This document shows, piece by piece, positions 56,156 to 64,000 of a stretch of 64,000 bases of DNA (its first letter is position 1; every line of letters starts with the position of its first letter). Both the position numbers and the translations under genes were made by a program. Source of the DNA: Alviniconcha marisindica (taxonomy: Eukaryota > Mollusca > Gastropoda > Provannidae). The notes below the pieces were generated by a model. It was not told the origin of the DNA. It saw only the letters and a list, made by a program, of their open reading frames with translations, and did not search any database. Location of the stretch: assembly GCA_018857735.1 (NCBI GenBank), contig JABMCL010000865.1, forward strand, positions 1 through 64,000, given 5' to 3'.

Positions 56156-56279
56156 TAGGGGAGGCTTCGTCAAGTTTTGATGGTATCTCCTAAATTTCCT
56201 CTCATCCGTCAGAAAATTTCCCTCCAGGGGTTGCGGAGCTTGAGCGCTCGCTCTCTCTCTCTCCCTCCCTCTCTCTCTA

Positions 56280-56460
56280 AAAGCGCTCTCTCGCTCTCTG
56301 GCCTCTGCAATTATTCATGCGCCCTCGGCGTTCCGGTCTGCGATTGGTTCGTGTCTGCCAAGACGCCGGGTCGGCCGCTCGCGCCCCTCGGCACTGGAGC
56401 GCTGTGATTGGCTGACGGGCCGCAGAGTTCACTGGCTGCAGCCATCGTTGCCTGCAGGCG
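56280..56460 (+). promoter_or_regulatory. Candidate CpG-rich promoter with two inverted CCAAT boxes
   Basis: The sequence is GC- and CpG-rich, unlike its flanks. GATTGGTTC (56342) and TGATTGGCTG (56405) are inverted CCAAT boxes in the NF-Y-type form, about 64 bp apart. No TATA box is evident. It lies upstream of the zinc-finger gene with leader-like sequence in between, so it is the best promoter candidate in the window. The start site is not determinable by eye. Confidence 0.45.
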
Positions 56461-56774
56461 AGAGAGACAGAAGAAGAGATAGCAGCGGCAGTGGCGGCGG
56501 AGTTTTGTCACAAGTCAGTCGCGAGGGACGTGGGGACAGTGCAGTCGTGGAGCAGTCAGCGAGTACCTTTGCTTCATAAGCCGGCAGCGTGCGCGTGGTG
56601 GTGTGTGTCAGTGTAGGGGGGGTACGGCCGTTTGTGTGGGAGATGTGAGACTGCCGGCCTCTCAAGTTTTGGCTGTGTGACTGAATACGGTCAGTGGTTT
56701 GCCAGTGCTGGACTGACTGCCAAGATTCGTTTGGAATTTTGCGGCGAAATGCAGTCTGTTACTCGGATTTCACG
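56461..56774 (+). other. Candidate non-coding first exon
   Basis: GC-rich leader-like sequence ends at a donor-like CACG|GTAAAG (56774/56775). An ATG at 56749 is followed by only eight codons before this donor. Its phase fits neither acceptor near 61.09 kb, so it would be an upstream ORF or belong to another transcript. Confidence 0.3.
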
Positions 56775-57037
56775 GTAAAGTTTCCTTGAAGTTTGTTTTG
56801 TAGACGTTGAAGTGTTACGGCCGGGTACGTGTGATAACCGTTTTGTATGGGGTGGGCGTTTCGCTGGGCGGGTGTTGAATTCGAGTCAGTCTCTCTCTCT
56901 CTCTCTCTCTCTCTGTTAACTGGACATTTGAAAAAAACGTTTCCTCACACTCTTTTACACAGTCTGCCCTATCCCCCTCTGTTAACTGGACGTTTGATTT
57001 TTTTTCCAGTCACAGACATTTTCTCTCTCACACTCTT

Positions 57038-57074
<37 letters not shown>

Positions 57075-57699
57075 ACTCCGTTGGGTCAAAAAGAGGTAAG
57101 TACGAAGTCACAAAGGTAATTCTGCAGTACCGGCTCAGAATGATACCCGAAATCAAATCAGCGAGTGTTGTAGCAGTTGAACGACACCCGTATCTACATA
57201 CGAGCCAAACCGACTCCCCAGCGCGATAACTGATGAACACCGTGTGACTCGACTTGAACCGTCGGCCGGAAAGTGCCGCGAGGCGCAGCCAGTGAAGTTG
57301 ATGGATAGATCAATGTTGGTCGACGACTTGCACCCCCACCCCCACCCCCACCCCCTGCCCGGCGAGGTAGAAGTCGGGCCAGACATGGAGCGACTGGAGT
57401 CGTGGGCCTATCCGTCACCCAAGTGGCGGTGCGCGGAGACCGACTGTGCCGTCACTTGACAGTCACCGCTGGGTCGGAGAATGATGCACTTGTTTACAGA
57501 GCCTGCGCACCGCGTACCGCCCTGCTATCAACAGGCGGGCGCTACCTGTTGCCCCTACCCCACCCCACCCGCTGCTGCCGCCGCACCCCTCTCCGCCCCC
57601 TCCCCCCACCCCTAGCCGTCCCAGTAGCACGTATTGCACGCACACAGTTCACACTCGCTTGTCGCATTACGGTACAGGCCGTTCCTTCAACTCGGGGCC

Positions 57700-57835
57700 C
57701 AAACAACGACTGGCATGGCATTGCCGGAGAGCGAGTGTGTGTGTGTGTCAGTGTATGCGTGTGTGTGTGTCAGTGTATGCGTGTCGGTGTGTGTGTGTGT
57801 GTGTATGTCGGCGTGTGTGTGTGTCACGGAGCAGA
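57700..57835. repeat. Interrupted (TG)n with GTCAGTGTATGC
   Basis: GT tracts alternate with two TCAGTGTATGCGTG units. Confidence 0.85.
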
Positions 57836-57904
57836 TGAGATCGGAAACTTTTCTCCTCCCTTTTTTCTTTCTTTTTTCCTCTTCTTTTTTTCTCCTTCTT
57901 TTAT

Positions 57905-58378
57905 TTTTTGAAGTTGAAGTTTGGCAAGTGTGTGTGCCGTGGCGAGTCAGGCGGAGTGAGCTGGCTTGCCGCTGGCTGCTGGCGATTGAAGCGAGTGGGT
58001 GACAGACAGCAGACGACTGAGTGGCAGGCAGGCAGGCAACGGGCCCCCATTGAACAGCCGGCTGCTGAAGACACGGACAGCTCAGCTGGCCGGGCAGTTG
58101 TAGACTTGGCTGGCTCTGTTGGCTCTATAACCGCTGCTGCGTCAGTCAGTCAACGTGTCGATGTGTTCACCAGAGTCGGTCACACACACACTCACTCACT
58201 CACTCAGTTCTGTCACGTCTTGCTGGTCGTGAGTTGCCCTCACTAGGTGTCTGTGTGGCATTGGGTGCTGTCGTGACTCTTCGCTTCTTCGGCCCATCCT
58301 TCGTCAGTCGCTGTGCTTTTCGGCGATCAAAGTTGGCCAGTTTTGAGACAGTTTGATTGGACGCGCGAGTCACTGATC
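57905..58378 (+). other. Candidate 5' untranslated leader of the zinc-finger gene
   Basis: This is CpG-rich unique sequence directly before ATG 58379. An in-frame TGA at 58274-58276 and no ATG between it and 58379 fit an untranslated leader. TATAA at 58126 and TCAGTC motifs after it could mark a start site, but the spacing is not ideal. Confidence 0.45.
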
Positions 58379-58387
58379 ATGGAGTTG
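58379..58387 (+). CDS. Candidate first coding exon of the C2H2 zinc-finger protein (M-E-L)
   Basis: ATG GAG TTG is followed immediately by the consensus donor GTGAGT (58388). The ATG context is strong, with A at -3 and G at +4. The exon ends in phase 0. The acceptor ATTCCCAG|ATCTGG (exon from 61096) is also phase 0, so the join continues M-E-L-I-W-Q-P-A-T-G-S-T-M-S-A-A without a stop. The alternative acceptor at 61087/61088 would put this ATG out of frame and make it a short upstream ORF. A transcript is needed to decide. Confidence 0.45.
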
Positions 58388-58697
58388 GTGAGTGATTGGG
58401 TTTCGAGCCAGAATGAAGTGGCGGTTATCGATTGTTCTGACAGTTTTCCTATACATACTCATCTGCGCTTCCAATTTCCACTCTGTTTTTCCACTTCATC
58501 GATGAAGTGGTTCAGTGATTTCAGCTTTACACTTCTTGATTATTAAATTTGTGTGTTACTCGTAATTGTAAGTTTTCCTGACGGCTTCTGTTGCTGGTGA
58601 TGGAGACCGGAACACTAAACACACACACACACACTGAAAAATACACAAACTTTTTTGACTTAACGTTGTTGTTTTTGTGGCTTTTTTTGTTGTTGTT

Positions 58698-58746
58698 CGC
58701 CGTTATAACCGCGATGGTTGACTGGGCGTAAAACACCAAGTTACTT
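58698..58746 (+). mobile_element. Family D element in intron 1
   Basis: GTTATAACCGCGATGGTTGA then CTGGGCGTAAAACACCAAG and TTACTT. The stem AACC-GCGAT-GGTT (58707-58719) is intact. Confidence 0.78.
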
Positions 58747-59212
58747 GTTTTGTTGTTGTTGTTGTTTTGGGGGGAGCGGAGATGAAGAGAAATTACATTT
58801 TCAATCTTTTTGTTTTGTGTCAAGTACATTACCTTCGGGCATTTACTTGGGTACCATGCATCCATCCTCTACATTATACTTTCACTTGTAATGATTGACT
58901 CAATCTCTGTACAGCTTTGGTGGCTTATGGGGCCTACTGTATTCTGTACAATGTCAGGAACAAAGTAAAACAAAAATTCTGACATCGGTGGAAGGGAAAA
59001 AAATGGACAGATGGGGACGAAAAGAAGGGGGTGGTGGGGGAGGGAAGGTGTTGGCCTACAAGTATTATCTGCGGCTGTCAGTTGACTTTGAACTTCCTTG
59101 GGTAATTCCCTCTGGTATTTAAAGATGCTGTCTAAAAGCCCCATGGTTGTTACCAGCTGGACTTTGTTTATCCTCAAGTTCAATGTATAATGTCTCATTA
59201 CCAGATCTGTGT

Positions 59213-59321
<109 letters not shown>

Positions 59322-59818
59322 CCGTGCCCTCAGACTGATGAAGATTTTGATGAAGACCACTGTTATTAATTAATCAGTGTTTGTTGTTTGCACCCCCACT
59401 CTCTGCTCTTCCGACTCCCCGCCCCGGCCTACGCCCCACCCCCACCCCACCACCCCTTTGACTTGTACACTTTGTATCGCCCAACCCTCAAAAAGACTGG
59501 CGCAACGTTTGTAGTGGCAAGTTGGCTCGAGTTGTTTTGCCTGCTCAGGACGTGGTGGAAACGGGGAGGATGGCGGGTTGTATTTGAAGTCTAGTGTCAC
59601 CTGGCACAGGCACTGAAGACGAAACGGGGAGGATCAGGACATGTATCGTCAGTCAAGTCATTGGCTTGCAACCTCTTGCTTTTCACTGAGCAAAAACAAA
59701 TGTTAGTCAGTTCAACTTCCGCTTGTAGTTGTAAGCTGTTTCTGTGCGCTGGGGCTGAGGTCAGCTCTCTTCTTTACACCCTCTCTCTCTGTCTTCTGTC
59801 GTTATCTTTATTCTTGTG

Positions 59819-59822
<4 letters not shown>

Positions 59823-59874
<52 letters not shown>

Positions 59875-59881
59875 TCTCTCT
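59823..59881. repeat. (CT)n microsatellite
   Basis: A CT tract with one ATCTC break near 59870. Confidence 0.96.
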
Positions 59882-59959
59882 CCCGATCATGGGGTGTAAT
59901 CGGTAGGGTGGGCGCTGGGTGGAGGAGAGGAAAGAGTCGTCGTGGTCCTTCGATTGAGA

Positions 59960-60385
59960 CTAGACGAAAAAGGTGGGGGGGGGGGGGGAGTAGTTTTGTG
60001 AGTCCTAGGGAAAGGGAAATTAGGTGGGGGGGGGGGGGGGGGTAGTTTATAGATTGAAACTCATCAAGGGAAGGAGTTTGGGGGGGGGGGGGGGGGGTAG
60101 TTTATAGATTGAAACTCACTCAAGGGAAGGAGTTGTGGGGGGGGGGGGGTAGTTTATGTTGAAACTCATCAAGGAGGAGTTGGGGGGGGGGGGGGGTAGT
60201 TTATAGATTGAAACTCACTCAAGGGAGGAGTTTGGGTCGGGGGGGGGGGGGTAGTTTATAGATTGAAACTCACTCAAGGGAAGGAGTTTGGGGGGGGGGG
60301 GGGGTAAGGTTTGGGGGGGAGTGTTATGATTGAAACTCACTCAAGGGAAGGAGTTAGGTGGGGGGGGGGGGGGGGTAGTTCTTTC
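59960..60385. repeat. G-run minisatellite in intron 1, about 7 units
   Basis: TAGTTTATAGATTGAAACTC then ACTCAAGGGAAGGAGTTTGG and a run of roughly 10-17 G repeats at 50-62-bp steps. G lies on the coding strand, so the nascent RNA and displaced strand carry repeated G-quadruplex motifs. Confidence 0.94.
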
Positions 60386-61095
60386 ACTGAGAGACCAGAG
60401 GTGTGGGGGTGGGGGGAGACTGAGACAAAGGGAGAGAAAGCAGGCAGATCACTGGTGGATAAATGAAGGTGCAGAGGCAGGGGCCTTGTATACAACAACT
60501 GGGGAAGGTCTGGCTGGACTGTAAGCAAGTCATGAAGGCTTCAACTGTTCAACATATTTTAGACCTAGTATTCTTGTACACTTAACAACAATGACACCCC
60601 CATTTAAAAAACAAAATAAATGTGGCACAGCATGTTAAAAGAAGAGTGCGTGTGTATGTTTCTCATATTTTTGCTCCTCTGTATCTCTTCTTTAACCCCC
60701 CCTCCCCCAACACACACACACACCCCTCCCCCAACACACACACACACCCATCTCCCTTTTCTCCCTTGTTACCTTCTCCTTTCCCCTTGACTATCACCCT
60801 TTTTCCGTTGCCCCATGAAGTAACTCCCAATCCTCACCCCCACCCCCCCCACCCCCATGCGTCTTCCCATCTGAGTGCTTCACTTCATTTTCATTGTTGT
60901 CAGAGTTACCATTTTATTTTGAACATGCTGTATTTCAAGTATTCATCAGTCTGACAAAAAAATGTTAGATCTCTAATTGAAGGGGGGGGGGGGGGGATGA
61001 GAGTTGTCTGTTTTGTGGAAGGGGGAGGGGGGGAATTACATCCACATCTGAAGGCATAACTAATCGTGTGTGTCTGTCTGTGTGCAGATTCCCAG

Positions 61096-62541
61096 ATCTG
61101 GCAGCCTGCGACTGGTTCGACCATGTCGGCCGCGGAGATGGCGCCCCCTCCGGCCACTGACCCAGAGAAACGGTCTCTGAAGGACAGGAGAACTCCCGGA
61201 AACCAGGCTTCCGGTGAAAGCTCAGCCGCCATCGCAACTGACATCAATTCAAATACAACCCCCACCTCCAGTAAAAATAACGGCACCACTGCCACCACCT
61301 CCGGTGATACTACTACCATCACCACCACCAGCAGTGATACTACCACCACCACCACCACCAACGACGACAGCTGTGAAAAGGAGAGTGGCATTGAGACATT
61401 GGCCGATCCTGTGCAACAGGCTGGTGGCAGAAAGGTGGCCCGGGGCCGTCGCATCCTGACGTGCAAGATCTGCCGATACACCTCCAACAACACCCAGGAG
61501 TTCACCAACCACCAGAACACCGCCCACACAGAGGGACGCGACAAGGAGGACGCCTCCCAGGAGCCCCCTGCTCGAAGAAGCTCCCGTGCGAGACGCGCCA
61601 CCATCACCTTCGGCACTGACGCCGAGGCGAGCGACGCCAACGGCACCAAAAACGTCGCAAAGAAAGGAGACAGCTGCGGCGCAAAGAAGAACCCTCCCAA
61701 CGCCAGCAACAAAAAAGGTGTTGCCAGGAAGTCCAGCACAAGCTCCGCCGGTGGGGAAGAGACGGTCTCCAAGCAGACTACACCTTGCAGTGCCAGGAAC
61801 ACCAGCACTCCTACCCAGCAGTCTTTCAGCACCAAGAACTGCCGCACCGTCATCGCCGCTCTCAAGAAGTACCCCACTGATTCTGCGCACCACCCGCAGC
61901 ATTGTGAGGCAGCCGAAGCCTTGAGCAGCGAGTCTGTACCCACAGCGGAAGGCTCAGAAAACCTGGTCAACGTGAGCGCTTTGACGCCATCGCAGTCTGG
62001 CACCACAGACAGCCCGGTCAGTACAAGCACTTCAGCGCCATCACTGTCTGGCACTGCTGACTCTGCACCATTGCAGTCCGGAACCGCAGAGAGTTTGAAG
62101 AGTGCCAACGCCTCCACACCATCGCAGCCTGGTGCCTCAAGTTCTGTGACGTCGCTGTCCGGCACCGCCAGCATGATCAGCACCAACGGTCCAACAATAC
62201 CCCAAGACTGCAACATGTCTGGCGCCAGCGAAGACGAGCATGATCTGAGCGAGGAGGGTGGCCGTCTGGTCATCGATGACTCCAACACTGCAAACAGCAG
62301 CTCCATCGTGATGCCCACTCGATGCGGCAACATCCAGAACCGAACCTACATGTGCGAGGAGTGCAACTTCACCACCACGTCCGCTCAGCAGAGTCTGCGG
62401 CACAAGAAGAATGAACACGGGCACGATTTCACCATCTACGAGTGCAACTTGTGCGACTACGCCACCAAGTACAAGCAGAAACTTCCCCGCCACTACAAGC
62501 TGCACTTTTCTGGCTCCGACCTGTCTGTGGACCCCATGCAG
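61096..62541 (+). CDS. C2H2 zinc-finger protein, main coding exon
   Basis: The frame is open over 482 codons and ends at ATGCAG|GTATTT (62541/62542) in phase 0. The first internal ATG is 61123. The N-terminal part is low-complexity Ser/Thr/Pro with a poly-Thr stretch. Finger 1 (about 61462-61527) is C-X2-C-X12-H-X4-H. A basic linker (R-R-S-S-R-A-R-R) and an Ala/Ser/Thr-rich region with repeated S-G-T-A motifs follow. Fingers 2 and 3 lie at about 62353-62478+; finger 2 is C-X2-C-X12-H-X4-H and finger 3 is C-X2-C-X12-H-X3-H, 10 residues apart. Known C2H2 proteins of this layout bind DNA in the nucleus, often as transcription regulators. I cannot name an orthologue. An alternative acceptor at 61087/61088 would lengthen the exon by 8 bp. 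The minus-strand frame over the same bases is a shadow. Confidence 0.9.
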
Positions 62542-63258
62542 GTATTTACAAATGCACTTTTTGCCTTTTATCATGTGGTGTGTGAAGTTCACGCAGCTGG
62601 TTAACAAAGGGTCAAGGACTGAAGAAAATATGTTTTGGTAGTTTATGGGTTTAGTTGTGATGGTAATTGTTTCACATGCTTGGTTTTCTTCGCCTGCTAA
62701 GGATTTCATGCCGAGTTCCAGATCTTGTTAACAGCAGCAGACATTTTAAACTTTTCATTTTGAACACACAAAAAAGGTGAAGCATAAGCACCTTTTAATG
62801 TTAGCCCTAATATAACCCTATATGGTTGACTGGGCTCAAAGAACACACATTTAGCCCTAATATAACCTTGTATGGTTGACTGAGCTCAAAGCACTAACAC
62901 TTAGCCCTAATATAACCCTATATGGTTTGAATATAACCCTGTATGGTTGTACTGAGCTCAAAGTACAAACACTTAGCCCTAATATAACCCTGTATGGTTG
63001 ACTGAGCTCAAAGCATAACACTTAGCCTATATAACCCATACTAAACAAATTAGCCCTATTATAACCCTGTATGGTTGACTGGGCTCCAAGCACCAACTAA
63101 CTAACTCCTTCTAATGTTTAAATTTTCCTCTGGGGGGGGGGGGGGGGGATGCTGGCAGTCAGCCATGTTTAAGACTGCTTGTTTATCTGTTGTATGAAAC
63201 CAGTACACGGTGCGCGACTTCGATCAGTTGTGGTGAAATCGAGTCTCTTTTTTCCCAG
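62542..63258 (+). other. Intron 2 of the zinc-finger gene
   Basis: GTATTT at the 5' end and a T-rich tract with TTTTCCCAG at the 3' end. It joins two phase-0 exons and contains a D-related tandem array. Confidence 0.85.
62783..63100 (+). repeat. Tandem array of D-like hairpin units in intron 2
   Basis: About six units of TAGCCCTAATATAACCCTGT then ATGGTTGACTGAGCTCAAAG and a CACYAACACT spacer, step roughly 50-60 bp with deletions. Each unit keeps AACC-N6-GGTT followed by GACTG-GCTCAAAGCAC. This is the same order as the D tail (AACC-N5-GGTT, GACTGGGCGTAAAACAC). Confidence 0.85.
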
Positions 63259-63603
63259 GGTTCTGACAGTTCCGTGACATCACCCCAGGGAGCCCCATCC
63301 TTTGCCGTGGCAACCCCCAACCAGCCAGCCCTGGCTCCCATCACACCGACAACGCCCTCCAACCCCTCCAGCCCAGGTCGCAAGCGTTCTGCGTCTGAGG
63401 CCTTTGGGCCGAACCTGACGGCTTTGCCGGCTGAGGTCATCCTGGAGGAGGGGGAAGATGATGACTGTGACGACAACGACACCGTTGGAAGCGGCACACC
63501 ACCACCAGATGGTGCAGAGAGTGAAAGCCTGCTGACAGCAGCGACGGTGACACCGCCTGCCAAAAAGAAACGAAAGGACGTCTCTCCAGATAAATACTTT
63601 GAG
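63259..63603 (+). CDS. C2H2 zinc-finger protein, next coding exon
   Basis: TTTTTTCCCAG|GGTTCT (acceptor) and TTTGAG|GTATGA (donor) bound 345 bp, 115 codons, phase 0 at both ends and open throughout. It encodes a Ser/Pro/Thr-rich segment, an acidic stretch (E-E-G-E-D-D-D) and a classical basic nuclear-localisation-like cluster K-K-K-R-K followed by D-V-S-P-D-K-Y-F-E. There are no zinc fingers. The codon usage and low-complexity style match the preceding exon. The exon length is divisible by 3, so it could be skipped without a frameshift. Confidence 0.88.
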
Positions 63604-64000
63604 GTATGATGGTATAGGAGGGGGGGGGGGAGTATGTTCATTTTCTTTGAGGGGGTGACCTAGGTGGAGTTTATTTACCTTGCATCATGCCAGGTGTCAA
63701 TTGTGGCAGATGATTCTGTCGCTGTTGTTCACTGTTGTGTCCCTTGCGGTGCAGTGTGTTGTGAATGGGGTCAGTGTTGTGACAACACTAGCTTCCGTTG
63801 TGGACTTGTGCGAGAGACGAGTTTGCTGAAAAGAAAGTTATACTCCCAGGTATATATTACCATTGAATGGGTTCAGAGTAGTTGTCTTTTTACACTTTGT
63901 GTTTCTTGTGTTACCACTGAATGAGATCAGAATAGTTGTCTTTTTCTGCTTTGTGTTTGTTGTGTTGCCACTGAATGTGATCAGTGTAGATGTCTTTTTC
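63604..64000 (+). other. Start of intron 3, gene continues beyond the window
   Basis: It begins GTATGA. An open frame at 63664-63924 has no acceptor-donor pair or domain and overlaps a tandem repeat, so I do not call it an exon. Confidence 0.6.
63859..64000. repeat. 54-bp tandem repeat, at least 2.6 units, continues past the window
   Basis: ACCACTGAATGAGATCAGA then TAGTTGTCTTTTTCTGCTTT and GTGTTTGTTGTGTT repeats at 63859, 63913 and 63967 with an exact 54-bp step. Confidence 0.93.

Noticed and set aside
61249..61924. Other long frames overlapping the zinc-finger exon on both strands
   Set aside because: They are shadows created by GC-rich, stop-poor codon usage in the true frame.
60906..62333. 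475-residue open frame on the minus strand
   Set aside because: It is the antisense shadow of the zinc-finger exon, whose finger spacing and splice sites are on the + strand. The antisense frame has no domain or start context.
63664..63924. 86-residue cysteine-rich frame after the second coding exon
   Set aside because: It overlaps a 54-bp tandem repeat and has no acceptor/donor pair. Cysteine spacing does not fit a zinc finger.

Overview
The window is animal nuclear DNA, dominated by simple-sequence tracts, minisatellites and short dispersed retroposons. I infer a mollusc, probably a gastropod, from the dense TG/CA and CT/GA microsatellites and the set of short tRNA-headed retroposons. No sequence search was possible, so that placement is tentative. 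Nothing looks bacterial, and no operons, CRISPR arrays or rRNA genes are visible.

Gene content is low. The one gene I can defend starts near the right end and runs out of the window on the + strand. It encodes a C2H2 zinc-finger nuclear protein. A 1.4-kb exon (61096-62541) and a 345-bp exon (63259-63603) join in phase 0 through good GT/AG sites. A tiny first coding exon (ATG plus two codons, 58379-58387) ends at a consensus donor and joins in frame to an acceptor at 61095/61096. Upstream, 56.3-58.4 kb is CpG-rich and carries two inverted CCAAT boxes and candidate 5' leader exons.

The other ~56 kb looks intergenic or deeply intronic. I sorted its dispersed repeats by eye into families: A (tRNA-headed SINE, ~310 bp), B (~175 bp), B' (~95 bp, the front half of B), C (~400 bp body), D (short tail element), E (tRNA-like head, ~430 bp) and F (~190 bp). 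There are also TIR elements. At least 40 copies or fragments occur on both strands, many with clear 9-15 bp target-site duplications (TSDs). Dense clusters lie at 13.8-15.3, 17.2-19.7, 22.2-23.4, 38.2-40.4 and 53.5-56.2 kb. Minisatellites with units of 15, 21, 27, 30, 33, 48, 54-55, ~65 and 100 bp fill much of the space between them.

The most interesting structure is a ~38-nt module shared by A, B, B' and C, with a related form in D. It is a small stem-loop followed by a CTG-GG-CGT-AA-CACCA-like end. Family B carries two diverged copies of it. The stem bases differ in compensating pairs between copies, which points to a conserved RNA fold and plausibly to the signal read by a partner LINE reverse transcriptase. 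The bare module has also been inserted on its own at least twice (51 and 59 bp) with perfect 12-bp TSDs. In several places two elements occupy one target site, leaving three copies of the target sequence.
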